Of a DNA stretch of 64,000 bases, positions 49,483 to 63,900 are shown in pieces. The first letter of the stretch is position 1. Each line of letters begins with the position of its first letter. The position numbers and the translations under genes are program-made. The notes beneath the pieces are model-generated. The model saw only the letters and a list, made by a program, of their open reading frames with translations. It had not been told where the DNA came from and ran no database searches. Source of the DNA: Neodiprion pinetum (taxonomy: Eukaryota; Arthropoda; Insecta; Hymenoptera; Diprionidae); contig NC_060233.1 of assembly GCF_021155775.2 (NCBI RefSeq), forward strand, positions 15,138,537-15,202,536, read 5' to 3'.

Positions 49483-51699
49483 TCGCTATAACTTGGTCAC
49501 TTTCATTTTCAGATCACGCAACTACCTTTGCCATACAATTGAACGATATTTTTTGATAATTGAACAGAAATTATAGCTTGTACGACGGAATGAAAACAAC
49601 AGAGTTATAACGTCATACATGGTAAGATATATCTTTAGACAATCAATAGACCGAATTTCCACTGCCGGTAACAATTGTAATTTTCATTTTTAACGGAAAT
49701 GAAAAAGGCTAATTTATATATTTAAACCTGCAATGTACGATTGTACCTTATGCAAAAAAGCGATACTCCAATGCTCCTAAACCAGTCAACAGTTATCGTT
49801 GAAATTTGTGTGACTCATAGCCCCGGTCAGTTCTTAAAAATTAGAACGATGTCGACCAAACTGTTTTCGAGTTATAACGAGCCTTGAAAATAATGAAGAA
49901 ATTCTTCTCTTTCTTCGTTAGAAAAGAACGATCACGAGTCCAGTCGAATCGGTAACGCATCGGTTTAAAATTTGGAAGGTGGCTTGATCTCATCGAAATT
50001 TCGAACACTGCCGATTCTAAGCAAAATCAGACGACAGATAAGAAAGTTACCGACTGTTTGATTATGCATTACTTGGTGCTTTGTCTGACCTTCAGAAGTG
50101 TGATGAAAGGAATGAGGAAAAAGATCGTGAAATGCATATTTCAAATCGGTGGACCGTAACCTAGGTTCGCTTCAAGGCCTGAGGCTGATCCTCAACAATA
50201 TCAAGGTATAAATTGACCATTTCGAATCTTGCATGACTTTCCTCAATTTTCCAACTTTGAGATTTCTTCGTTTATGGTTCGGAAAGAAAATTCCGTAGTT
50301 CCATTCTATTTGACAATGTCTATTCGTCAGTAATACCAAACACGTTACGAGTAATCGTCACATTAATTACATATCGACGTTCCACATAACTGTTTATGTC
50401 TACCACGAGTACTTGCCAGTTCAGACGTCGTCACTAATTTCGTCCGTTTGCTCCAATTACTATTTTCTCGGTCGAGTCAATTTCTCGCTTAATTATCCCT
50501 CATTCGTCACATGGAGCTGCAGCACCATGTCGAAATCAACTCTGTGGTTGGAATTATTTATTCCTCAGGAGATTACCGGCGAATAAACACACAAGGCCAA
50601 ATGAACTCGACATGAGAAAATTCATAAGACAATTGGTAAATAGCACGGGAATTGCAAAATTCTGTGCAATAATTCTTTGCTTGGGTTTACTACAACTGGT
50701 GTACCTAATTTTTTGGTATAAATACTCATGACATTTTCTTTGAGTCCACGTGTTTCTCCTTGTAAGCTGGAGTGATCGAGTGGTAAAATGACGCGTAGCA
50801 TCTGCTGTGTTATTAAGTCATAACATAGATGATTGCTGCGAAACGGACTTGATCCTACTACGCGAAATGATCAGCCATAACGGGTCTGAAGTTTGACGAG
50901 TAATTTACATGAACCATTGACTAGAACCAAGGCAAACATTGAACTGAGTCCTCTGGCTCATTAAATAATCGTAAACTAAAATCCATTATACTATATAATC
51001 CGATTGGGTCGCGAAGTGACATCAATAGCCTTAATTATTAAACATATATTTTATGCGTAATCTATGCAGGAGACGGTTTTGAGGAACCCGAAAAATCAGT
51101 CTAGATGTATAATTAATAAGCTGTAAAATTTGAAAAATGCATACCGCAGAAAACACTCACGTACGTTCGCTTTTTAGGTTTAGCTGTAACAGGGTCATCA
51201 AAGAACACGGTCAATAATTAAGCGGCATTGGTGTTGATTCGGAGACCTGCACGCATTTAAATATTTCGGAATATGGGTAAAAGGCGTATACACCATTCCG
51301 TGGCAAATTGGTCAACGGTCGTTATTTGTTTTTCCTAATTCCTGAGTAGAACAGTTTTACAATTTTCCGTCAAATTTTTGAATTCAATTAAAATGAAAAT
51401 ATTTTTTTCATCCTTAAAAAAAGGTTCCTCACCAAATGGGCAATAAATTTGGTATCACGAAAAGGCAGTCATAGTTGTGTTAAAAAATGTATGTTTCAAA
51501 TTTCGTACAGAAAATCTCTACATAATACTGTGTGCATAATATTGAAGGACCTTCCGATTAATCAAGCAGCCACCAATGATTGTCAACAGCTGGATAATTC
51601 TAGTAAGAAAAATTGACGTCTAATTCTAAATCCGAAGACGAAACGTGTTCGAAACGTGAAAGAATAGCGTTCTGCCAATCGAATGGACAACCTAGCGGT

Positions 51700-52426
51700 A
51701 TTGCAAAATATTGACTGCTCGGTTTGAACCGTTTTTCCTGTTTTATCGGCAGAGCCTACGCTCAGCGTATGATCTTCATTCGACGGTTGACCCCAGCGTC
51801 TGCGGCTGCGCAGATGGAACCATTCGAATTTGAGGGGCCGTTTACGGCAGGGGAGTCCAGCAAGGGTCGGGCTGAAAAACGGGCAAGCGTTCAACGGACA
51901 GCCATAATCAAGCGAGGTGGTTGAAGTAACAGTACCTTGAATCGACCGCACAGCTTCGCCCGTGAACGGAGCGCCAGCAGGCGAACGGCACAAAGAAAAA
52001 TGGCCGCCAGTGCCGTCTTCGTGTCTTGGTACCGTTACTCGACTGTTCGCTACCGTTGCGCCAACCTCGGAAGAGTCAGAAGAGTATTTCCTCCGGTTCT
52101 GTCGATCCCTCTCGAGTCTTTCGATCCTCGCGCGTCCTTCCCGGCAGTGATGGACCACGCGTCGCCACACAGCCTCCTGTCCTGATCCGTCTGAAGAACT
52201 TTTTTTCAACTCGCAGGTTCTCCGGATTCTTTTTTTCATTTTATTATCATTCTCTCAAACCGGGGTGCTCCAGCAAAAGTTACAAATTTCAATTAGACGT
52301 GACCAGAGTCGTTTATGCCATAACATTGTGAGCCATGCAGTGCGTTGATATTGTACAATTTAGTGACGGGATTTAACCAGTTTTCAATAATGAAGATAAT
52401 CAAAATATGGAATTACACTATTTGTT
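51700..52426 (+). promoter_or_regulatory. GC-rich block, possible promoter and first exon of PTB gene 3
   Basis: A sharp G+C rise in a long AT-rich gap. The block contains AAAATGGCCGCC near 52000 and a small ATG frame MEPFEFEGPFTAGESS (about 51811-51924). An excellent donor, TTGTT|GTAAGTAT, follows at 52426/52427. Splicing to the acceptor at 54504 (TCTTCGTTTCAG) would make this an untranslated leader of PTB gene 3. A 218-codon frame also runs antisense (51583-52239). None of these frames has a recognised domain. Confidence 0.3.
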
Positions 52427-53647
52427 GTAAGTATCGCAAGCAAGTTGTGGTGAATTTCATCTCTCTTTTTATCTGCATTTTTCATGATCATATAATTTGA
52501 ACGTGGAATTGGACTGTGCTCCAATTGTTCTCTGATTACAATTAGCTTCGTTGAAATCAAACCAGCCTAGTAATTTTTATCTGATTTCATTCTGTGATTA
52601 AATATCCCTGACGATTAGTTTGATTCAAGTCGATAAAAAATTCAAGACATAATCGCAATTTTGCGTGTCGAGTTTGCAGAGAATTGTCTGCACTGCGGTG
52701 TGCAAACGGTATAATGAATTTCGTGTACATTGACGCGAAATTAAATTGCTTATTACTGCGCTATTAAGTTTTATGGGTACATACATATGCGATAAATGTC
52801 AATGCCCTTTGGTGAAACTGTAGGATCGTGTACATCATACACACGTGTGCAGCCTTACCCGTGTCAGTTGGATCATACTTTTTCATTATTCGATTCCTTT
52901 TATTTTTACTTCTATGTCTAAGCTGTGTTGACTTGATGTTAACAAATTAATGTTATTCTGAATAACGGAGTCTGGCGTTTTGACGAATGCTTAACGTCAA
53001 TGTCAGTGAAACAGTAAAGGCAATTAATCACGTCCAGTGTATTTCCCTGACGGTACTTTGTACCCATCTCATGAACGTGAAACTTTAGTATCATTACTCA
53101 ATCGCTGTGTCACGTACTGACAATTAGATAAAATATTTCAACATCGACAGCCAAGAGACGAATGGATAAAGAAAATGTGCTATAGAATGTTGCAACAAAG
53201 TGATGAGGTCTCTTAAATGAATAGGGTACATTCTGTGATCCGAGAAACCATATAATGAACGGGGTCTCGCCATTTGACTTGTGAGTTAATTTCTGTGTCA
53301 GTGACCCGTGCATTCGATTCGCTAATATTAAGTAGGTACGAAGATTAAAATATTTCCGTCCGTTTCAATCGTAAAACAAGTCTATAAAAAACTATTAACT
53401 TACTAGATAATTAATGCAAATGGCAAAGCAGAAAATTATACACATAGCGCAAGAATTAGTGGAATTAGACACTAATATTATTACAATTTATTCTGCTAAA
53501 ATCCATTCGCTATAAATCTTATCTTGCACATGTATGTAGGCTTATGAATATAGCCGAAATTGATCCAAAAAGTGTTTGTTGCATTACGGAATTAGTACTC
53601 ATTGTTGTACTAAAGGGTGTGAGATTGGAAGGCGGCGGGGAAAGGGA

Positions 53648-53664
53648 GGGGGGGGGGGGGGGGG
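53648..53664 (+). repeat. Run of 17 guanines
   Basis: An uninterrupted G17 run preceded by other G-rich words (GGCGGCGGGG, GGG). It can form a quadruplex in principle and is a typical place for sequencing-length error. Confidence 0.9.
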
Positions 53665-54636
53665 CGCAAATAGTTTTATGTATATTTGAAACCTTGGAAT
53701 TTGAAAAATAAGCAATAGTTGTTCAACTACACTCATTATATCTACTCAAAACGACTTTCTTTCGACACTTTTCATACGATAACTTTGCAGCCGTTCACGC
53801 AATTTCTATGAAATTTTGTACTCATTCTACCTATTCTAATACATAGTACGTGCAGAAATCAGAACGATATGTGTTCGAACTATACTCTGTTAGCTATAAA
53901 TAACACATGGCTAAAATTCGATAAATTCAGTATGTTCTGAGCAAGTTTAGAAAATTTTAGAATGTCTGTAATTTATAACTCACAGAGTCTAGTTCGGACC
54001 TGAATAATCTGCTTCTTACGAAAATTACGTAAAAAAATAGAATGTGTACGAAACTGCATCATAATGTTACAAATGGTTCCGACGTTAACGTGGAAAAACA
54101 TTTCGAGTAAAATGAGTGCAAAGTTAATCATTTATGGACCGCATTTTCTCTTTACGTCTTTAAATGAAGATAAAACTATTAATTTTCAGATGTAAAATTT
54201 CTGGTTACTTGCGAACCATTTCGGATTAGTAACAACTATTCAAAGTTGACTTAAAAATTAAGACCGAAAGGGTGACCACCTCTCCTGAAAATTGTCGCTA
54301 TTCAAATACCACAACTTAAGAAACACGAGTTTTATTTTTCGTGATTAAATGGTTGTAGTTCGTGAAACGGCAACCAGATGGCTGCGCTCTCTTGCAGGAA
54401 TGGTTTTACCGTAGAGTCCAATAACCACAGAGAGGAAAAATGAACAGAATTTTCTCTAACCCCGCATATTTGACCTTAGAAAATGTCTCTTCTTCGTTTC
54501 AGTGTGACCTGACACATCGCGGACCGTGATGACGGGGCTTTTGAACATCTTACGACTAGAAGTTGAGGAGATTTGATCCGGCGACTCAGGTGATAAATTG
54601 AATATCGCAAAATACGGTTTCCCCATATTTCGCGAG

Positions 54637-54933
54637 ATGTCAGTCGTCGAAGACGGTTTCCGGCTGGCGGGGGCACCTTCAGAGTCTTCGCTGACCAGCA
54701 AGGCGCGGATCGACGCCCTCTTCGAAGACACGCGTTCAGTCTGCAGCTCCATGTTGGGAGGCTGGTACGCGGAGGTGAATCTGCCCGCGATGACGTTCGA
54801 CAATTTGGACGAAATCGGTGCCGAAGAGCAGAAACGAGTCAACAGCGCTGTCCAAGCTCGGATCGAAGCCATGTTCGCATCAGTCGAAGCTGAGACTGGA
54901 ATCCCAGGGGAATGTGCCGCCGCCATATTGCCA
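54637..54933 (+). CDS. PTB gene 3, first coding exon
   Basis: Ninety-nine codons beginning MSVVEDGFRLAGAPSESS and ending ECAAAILP, with donor CCA|GTGAGTG in phase 0. The second half (ARIEAMFASVEAETGIPGE) looks helical and would lie just before the first PTB strand. PTB gene 2 has no matching exon. Confidence 0.72.
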
Positions 54934-57900
54934 GTGAGTGCGGAGCCGTTTGTTCTCTTTTCCAGTTTCTTCGCTTTAAACATTTTAGACAATTCTAGTG
55001 TATGAAATTCAGAAGATTTTCTCTCTTCCTCGAGCGCTATTTCTTATTCGTTTGTCTTGTTTATTTTCTTCTTTCTCGTCTGCTTTTTTGTCGGGAATCG
55101 CGTGTCGTCCACGCTCTGCCAAGCGCATAAAAATTCATATAATCTAAACCACCGATTCAACTCGTTGTTCCCTAATGACTTTTCCTGTACGGTGAAATAG
55201 TTGAATTTAATTAACATAAGTGAAACCGCACCGCAATTGGTTTGACCGTACAGATAAATGCGATGGAACTGCAAAGGACATGATGAGACTAAGATCTATC
55301 CGAACTTTTCGATGTGAATATCAGACAAGAAAAAATGAGACGGTGCCGAAATCAATCTTTAAAAAAATAAAATGTCATTCTTTTGAATTTGATTTCCTAA
55401 TTCTTTTTGCTTCCCGTCGAATCCGTTAAGTGGATACCTACTTTAATTCAGAATATTTAAATATGCATGAAGTAACATTTACTTGTCGATTTCGATATGA
55501 TATATACGTAAATAAATGGATAATTCAAAAACGAAATACTTAAACAAAAAAGAAACCGTACCGTTAATGGCGTATTTGCTTACAGTATACACAGCGATGC
55601 GCGTGTAATCAAAGCACGACTTTCTTTACAGCGCATTGGTTTATGCTGGTTGGAATTTTTAAGCACCACTTTCATTTTACTTTAAATCCGCGCCGCGTGC
55701 ATTGCCAACAAGATTTTTAAACAGTTGAAGTGTGTATCCTTATGCCATATGTGATAGGTAAACGTTTAAATAAAGCAGAAAGTCGAAAGCATCGGATTTG
55801 TATAATAGGAAATATTATATATATATACATATATATATATATCCATTTATTCGACGTGAAGAGGTGAAAATTTAAACTCTCTTCCGCAAATCGGTTTATT
55901 CATTCAATGAAGAGCACAACATTCTGTATTATATCGTACATCTTATGAAACCTGAATCTGGAAATAATCGCGGTCCTGTAACAGAGTGGGCGAAACGAAT
56001 ACATTCAAATCTTACGATTTGAATTTCGCTTAAAATAATCGCGATTCGAAATATCAACTGACGCCATTTTCTGCCGCAAAATGTACCGTTTACTAACATA
56101 TTAATCCTTTAATTCAGTATGTGACACTCAGCGTCCCACCTTTTTTTTTTGCAACTTTTTATTTATTAAACTACTTTTTTCGTAACAACTGCCAAGTTTT
56201 CTGGGTCCACGTGGTCCCCGAAATATTTCTAAGTCTACAAAATTTTTTTAACTTTTTCATTTATTTATTGTAAAAAGAGCGCATGTAAATAAATGATCGA
56301 AATTCGTAACGAAAAACAGCATTTTCTGATAATGCAACATGAAAATCCGAATGCTAATTTGTTCAAAATTTTTCTCCTTGTCGTTTTTGTTTATCCACCA
56401 TATTAGATCCACCATTTTGAATTCACGAATCCAATATCTCTCGGTCACGTAAGAAAAAAAAAAAAAAAATAGAGTTGGGAATTTTAATGGCGATAACGCA
56501 ATTACTAGTGTGTTTAGAGAGATCACGTCATTGAATCGTTGTCAGAAAAACGTTACAATCTTTACAACCTACGATGATTTCACTAAAAGTGTTTTGATTG
56601 CAAACTGCACACGGAGAAAAAAGTTACTGAATTTACGAAATACGGCGATCAAATATGGAGAAGGGAATCTTTTCTCGAATCAAAGGCATGTTATTTGATT
56701 CATCAAAAAAGTGGTCAAAATAATAATTTTTATCGTCAAATGAAAGAAAGTGAAGAAAAAAACAGAACAAGTGCGAGTAGAACTTTCGCCCTGAAGATTC
56801 CGTACAAACTTAATTCTTTTGCTTTTACGTGATATAACTACAAATTAACTATTTTCGGACATTTTCCTTTACTTGTACTGTTAGACCTTGCTTCTCTCCA
56901 AATTTCATGATTCTAGATCAACGGGAAGTACCCCAGAGGTTTTGATGAGTGAGTTTGCGAGTATGAAAATATGTGACGCAAATAGCCATTTCTTTTGATT
57001 GCGTTGACTTAGAAGCTTGACATTTTCACACCTCCAAGCGACCGTAGACTTTAATATATGATTTTAATTTCAACTTGATACTTCCACCTAATCCTGAGAA
57101 AGAGGGTCTTGACAGACGGACAGACGAACGGAAAACAAAGTGACCCTATAAGGAAAAGAGCCTTATAACCTAATAACCTTAAAATCCTAAAAATTAAGAA
57201 AGTTTACCTGAATTAACAAAACATTTCGCATTTGGTAAATTAGAAAAATTTCTCTCGTACGTAAAGAAAAAACAAATCTAGCGGCACTAATTGTCGCAAG
57301 TATTCACTTGGTGAATAAGCCTGCTAATCACTAAATACTCCAATATAGGTGAGATACTTGGGAGCTGCGCCAGTTGGAGGTAGAGTGGCGAGTGTCCGCG
57401 GTCTTCAGGAGCCCCTCCGAGACCTCCTGGGTAGGTTGGAAAATTCGCTGCCAGCTGAGCTGGAGGTCTCACGACGAGGCCTGACATTTCGAACGAGCGA
57501 GTCGGTGGAGAAGACGAACCCCTTCCGGAGAATCGCGGTCTGGAGCGCGTTGGGTCTGAGATCAAAGAGGCTGGGATCTGGCGAGCTTCAATTCGCCTTC
57601 GTGCCGCTGGTCGGCGACGACGCGACTCCTTCGTCCTGCGGGGACGACAAGCACGCCGATCTCTACCGGACGATGAAGAGTTTGAAAAGAGGCGCGCGGT
57701 CCTGCCCGCCGATTTTCGCTGTCGTGATGAGACGTCCCGGCGCCGTGCGGCTGCTCGAATGTCACGCCTTCGTCTGTCGAGTCGAGGAAGACGCCGTGGC
57801 AGCAGCCGCTACGCTTTACCGCGCGCTGCTCGCCGATCTTGACGCCAACAGGCAGCGACCCAGACAGACAAACGGCGTTGGCCGTGTCAGCTTGGCTTCA

Positions 57901-60900
57901 GCAGCATCGCTCTCCTCGAGCATCGTGCGAGACGCTCTGCCAACCGGAAGAAGCCGGCTCGGTCCTCCACCTCCGAGACCGACGGCTCCGCATCCCGTCC
58001 GCCCTCCGAGGGTAAAGAAGAACTCGCTGTCCAAGGACGAGGGTAGTTCCAGTGGACTCGAAAATTTGGTCGAGAGAAGCGGGAAGACTGTCGAGGTCAA
58101 GGCGGAGGACATATTGGAAGGAAGGAGTCGCCGGTCATCCGTCGCCCTGAGCGTTGCATTGCCGCTGTCGCTTACGGTCGATAATAACTCGGTCAGTCAG
58201 AAGGTTCTTCAGGAGAACAACAAGAACAATTCGATGTATGGGAAGTCGGTGATTTCAGCTCGGAATCAGAACCAGTACGAAATATTCCAAAGAATAGACA
58301 GTAACCGAAACGATATTAAGGACAACTTTAGGACCCGAGGGCATTCCGGTTCAACGTACGTCGGAGTTGAGACGAAAATTCCTGGACCTCGCAACACCGG
58401 GAAATTGGATGACGGGAAGCTGCAAGTTGAGAAGGATGATCGCTCGAATGGCGGAATAAGACGGCCGACTTCCAGCATCGGCGAGGAACGTGTCAACATA
58501 CTTAATCAGAATCAGGAGAATATTCAGCCGACGAAGAAGCAGGGTTATCAAAGTCGAGCGAACAGTGTGACGAGCGAGAGGAGCAACTCGAACGGGATTT
58601 ACAATCAAATATCGGGTTCGTACAACATCTACGATCAAAGTCAGGCTAGCAAGCGCAGCAAAGATCAGAGGCAGGTGTACGAGGAGCACTTCAGGGACGT
58701 CGACAAGATTTCAACTCTGAATCAGGACGAAGACGATGAGTATAACGAAAAAGGAAAGTCTTGGTACCCGAGAAACTCCGCAGTGTACAAAGGGCGTAAT
58801 AGCCAAGAGGCTAAAGGTGCTAAAGTCACTGAAAGACAGTCTTCAGCGTCGAATGTCTCGCTGACGAAACCAGCATCGAAAAATACGCTCACCTCCAAGG
58901 TTGCGGAATATTCGCAGCCGAAACCGCGAAGGAGCAGCAGAGCCGGCAGTGAACCTCCGAGAATCGGTCGCGTGGAAAATGATTTGGTGTTTTCCTCCGC
59001 CGCGCAACAGGAAAATCGTCTCAAGAAAGCACAGAGTGATCTCGACTTGGACGGTGGCGATTTGCTGACTAGGGTTGAACTGCCCAGAAGAGGGAGCTTT
59101 CTGAACTCTAGCAGCACTAGAAAACCTGAGAAATTTCAAGGCCGCACTCCCCTAGGATTCACCGAATTGTTCGACGAGTTTCGGAACCAGGAAGGCCTTA
59201 CCAGTGTCGACGATATTCTAGCTGCTATAATTGGTGAGTTTTTACCATCATATGCTCTGTCTGGTTATTCATTTCCTCGATTCTGCTGTCGGGGTCCGTA
59301 AGGAGAGACGTCAGTAAAGCTCTATAATTTTTTGATTTGCTTGAAAATCAAAATCATAATGAAGCTTCGGAAAAGAAATGGTTTTCAACCGGTTTCAATC
59401 CATTATGTTTCATACGTGTCCAGCTATTATTTAAAATAAGGGTAAAAAGTGGATTCTCTTAAGGAGTTCCTTACTGTACAATTTTTGGAGTAAATTCTTT
59501 TAAATGTAATCTCTATAGCAACTTTGTTTCCTACGCTCCTCCGATAAATGCAGATTTTTTTTTTTAATTGTTGCGAAACAAATTTTAGCGCAAGGGGCTT
59601 GTGGAAAAACATCAATTTTTACCATCATTTTAAATAATATCTGCAGACGCGAATGAAACAGAATTGATTGAAACGGGATGAAAATCACTTGATTTATGAA
59701 GCTTTATTACGAGTTTCAATTTTAGGCAAATAAAAAAATCATATAGAGTAGAGAACACTGCTGTGTTCCTTAACGTGGGCCTGGATAATAAATATGGCTT
59801 CAGCAGTTGATTGTTTTTGATAAAACGCCGGACTTTTATTCATTTAACAATGCAGAGTAATATGTACGATGACATATCAGTTTTAAAATTAAATAAGACG
59901 GATATACTACAGTCTGTGCAATTCGAAAATCCCAATATTTAACAGATGTGATAAAATTTAGAGCAGCAAGATACTTCCGAAAAAATTAGCTGATCAAAGT
60001 ACGCGGGATAGAAAAACTACACGCTGATAATTCTTACTTGCGAGTTTGTCCCATTAGACTTTTTGAAGATTACTTTTTAACTTTCTGCCGATTCAAACAG
60101 TCATTATAAATTGTAAATGACGATAGTGATTTTGATGATTGATAAGGAGAACGACAAAAATTAACGTGATTCTAACTCAGATAGAGGCGAGGTGGGCAAA
60201 GTGGGCATATTAAGGAAATAATGTCAGAAGTTGAGATTTTGATCGTTGAATCTTCTGATTTTAACCAAAAAATGAAAAGTTAAACGAAGACGAGTGTATA
60301 ATTTTTTCAAAATTAACGCGCATTAGAAATTTATTTATTCACTTGCATCAAGAGACAGTTACCATCGAATTAACTATATTGTACTACGACTAGGAACAAG
60401 TCGTGGTAAAAGTTTGATGTTAAAATTCTCCGGATGCAACTAAATAAATAAATTTGTAATGTTTATTAATTTAGAAAAATTTTGATATATTGTCGGGGAG
60501 GTCCACTTTCCCTGCCTTTTCTCTATACATTTTCTTCTCACGGAAATTAAAGTATACTTTGTTTGATTAATATTATACCGTTGATGTTAACCCAAATCCA
60601 TATTCCGAACCGTGAGGCAAAAATACGTAGCGATATTTTTAGTCACTCCAAGTCTCTAATTATACAATCGAAACCAGTTACATCAATATAAAAAAGAAAT
60701 ATGTGTCAAATGAAACTTGTAAGTTTGGTACATTATGGTTTATGTTACATGCAATGCGTTATAATAAGTTTGTCTCAAACACGTACTGTAGTTGCCAGAT
60801 TTCCAGACGTTCAACCTAAAATTCAACTATAAAAGCTGTCTATACTAGCTGGTCTAATCGCGATGCAAATTAACAGTAAATATAAGCGCAGAATCGTAAA

Positions 60901-63900
60901 ATATAAATTACATTGACCAACCAACCTCGATGTATGAGTAATTAACGGGTTATTTTCAGAAACTTACCGTTAGTTTTCGATTACCTATACTTCAAACTAA
61001 CCGTGCCCCCTGCAATAACGACTGAACGAATGACGTCACATGGGTATATCATGCGTTCATGTGTGATCGTCGAAAATGCAGACGTGACCCCGGTGTCGGA
61101 AGATTTTGCAGTAATAATCTATAAACGCCAATAAGATATGCAAAACGTAATGTGACACTTGCTCCGAAGCAAGAATATTCCATGTTTTAACTTAAAATCG
61201 GCATATTTATGTTTTCAAACTACAAACCAAACGATACGAATCTCGGTATCTCTTACTTGGCTCATAGCTTAATCAGAAAACAAGGGTATCCACTCAGAGA
61301 AAGGCATGCAGGTAAGGAATTTTCTGACCTGATTCGCCTGTCGTCGTATTTTTAGTACTCCAGCGATTTAGTGGCAAATTCTTTCCCTCAAGGCTTACAT
61401 CTTCTCAGTCCCAGTTTCGTACGAATTTACAGCTATTCCGAAATTCATAAATAACAAAGCATTAAATATTTCACATCTGGTCGATGTTTTCTTTTTCGAC
61501 AATTTCACAATTCCACTAACTCGCATATATGTCTGCAGCGTAGACTTTTAACGATTCGTTAATTTACGATTCGTTCGATGATTTTTTTTCAGATCCCGAA
61601 GGAATGTCCTTCAACGATCTCAAGCCGCTTTATAAGGAGTTCCTCCTGAAATTAGCTACGACCTTGACACGCGACGAATTGTACGAGCGTTCAGCGAGTA
61701 TAATGCGAAGGCGTCGTCGACCGCAACGAGGTCGAGCGTCGCGACGCCCTTGTCTGCTTGGTCGGGCCATAAAGCGGTCAGTTTCCCGGCTGAAAGGCGG
61801 TCCAACGGAATTCACCTCGGTCATTTTTCCCGCGAGAAAATTGAACGACAGTCTGGGTAGCAGTTCGTCCTATGACGTCAGAAATACCAGGAATCGAGTC
61901 CTCACCAGTAAACTAAACCGTAAAAGATCTTCTCGATGCCGTCCGAAGGCCGCCATTGGACAAACAACCTCCGAAGACAGCGATACTTGTGAGTTGAAAA
62001 CCGTTTTATGTGTGTAACACACTTTCATTCCCATCTTAAGAGGATGAATGGTCCGTACCGTCGAAATCAAAAGTTATAAGAAAGATAGAAGAGGAAATCT
62101 TTATTACCGACTCAACGATAATATTTACTTTTTTGACCTGATAAGCGGGAGAAAAGTAGTATATGATTTCCGCGTATACTTTTTCCCTCATCCGCGAGAG
62201 AAAAGTGACTCTTTTCTCCCGCTAATGATTTTTGCAATTTTTCTGGTCTTCTCTCTTTTTTTCGATTTTGAACTATTTCTTTCTATATTATTATAAACTT
62301 TCAATATATTCAATAGTTATACTTTCAACAATATTCTAGTTCTCAGACTAATAAAATGATCACATCTACGCTGTAATGAAAACATTATAATTATTATCAA
62401 AGCTAACAATGCTTTTAATCGCTTATTGAGATGTTTGATGTATTATACATAATATTTAATATCTAATTTGTATATAAAATAATCATAATTAGATTTGTAG
62501 TAAGTCTTTGTACTCAAATAATGACGATTTGAACTGATGCAATTCGCACTTTTTGAAGTACTCGGCAAATTTACAAAATTTTGATGAATGAAGTTTCAAA
62601 ATGACGTTTTCAATTTTAAACTGATTAGATTCTTGAAAATTTTGTTCAACAAGAACTTACTCATGAAAGGGAATGACGATGTTACATAAATGTGCAATAT
62701 TTAATGACACATTTTTTTTACCTTATTTGATTTCTAAAAGTATTACTATGCAATGTTATCTGTGCCCATACGGTGAACAAGAATGAAAGAACATCCCTAC
62801 TGCAGAGCTATTATAGAAATATGATTCTGAGCAAAGTCGAATAACACAAGCTAAGGTACCAATAATTTGAAGGAAGGTTTTATAATTAGAAAGCTGAATA
62901 CGATTGAGATCTGGTACTTTTCATCCGGTTCCTATAACCTAAGCTTACTTTGATGGCAAATATGCAAAATGACTCATATGTATTACAGTGTGATAAAAAT
63001 CAGCAGATTTTAATGATTCTGAACGTAATTCTATCCTAGTTAGAACGGATGTATAGCTAAAATCTAAATGACCGTCTAAAATACGTACAATATAAGTGAA
63101 ACGCATTAATTACGGATAATGTGCATATTATGGGCGGTCATTTAGACTTTATCTATACGTGCGTTCTATCTGAGTAACTATATAAACTCGTTTTTTAGAT
63201 TGCTGATATTTTAGCTTGTGTTATTTGAAATCAATCAGAATCATATCTATTGCATTGCTTCCTTCGAGTTTACTCTCGTAAGCACAAAAAGCACTCGTGG
63301 AGACTTTTACACGATTTTATCTCTTTTCCTAATGTTCCATTTGTCATATGCTTTCGGGCCATTCATTCTTACGGGGGTGCCCTACTCGATTTCGACGTTG
63401 TCGTATATACCTCCAAATATCAGTGTCCACATATCTCAAACACAAAAAAAGGTTTAGCAGCCCCATTATATACGCAATTCTGACCAAAAACACTCCAACA
63501 TATTTTCATTTGACGCAGAAATAAAGAAAAGGCATGTATTTCACGAATGTATTGTTACGATTTCGTATAAATGGACTTGGATATTTGGAGATATGAACGT
63601 CAACGTCAGAATCGAGCAGGGTAACTACTTGAACACGCAGAACTGAGATTTCTAAATGTGAAATATGTACCTAATTATTTTCTTAAATATTACTACGTGT
63701 AGCGTTGACGCTGTTGAATAATTTTCTAGTTTCGACAAACTTTTACGATCAGAACAGGTTTAATCAAACGTAATCAAAGATTTCATGGGACTATTGACAG
63801 TGTTGTACAGTATAATTGTTTGACAATTTATACAGTGTCTGTCTTATAGATAACGGTGAACCTGGCGGTGAACTCAGGTTTAAATTTTATTCCTAGCGCC

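Larger units (their letters stand above)
45306..51690. other. Intergenic region between PTB genes 2 and 3
   Basis: AT-rich with no recognisable gene. It holds TA-rich runs (47166-47200), an AAT/AAC-rich stretch (about 47340-47450), a perfect 32-bp palindrome (48635-48666) and diverged direct repeats (about 49143-49482, with a further relative near 49935). Short frames such as 45533-45796 minus and 47641-47955 plus have no domain. Confidence 0.5.
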
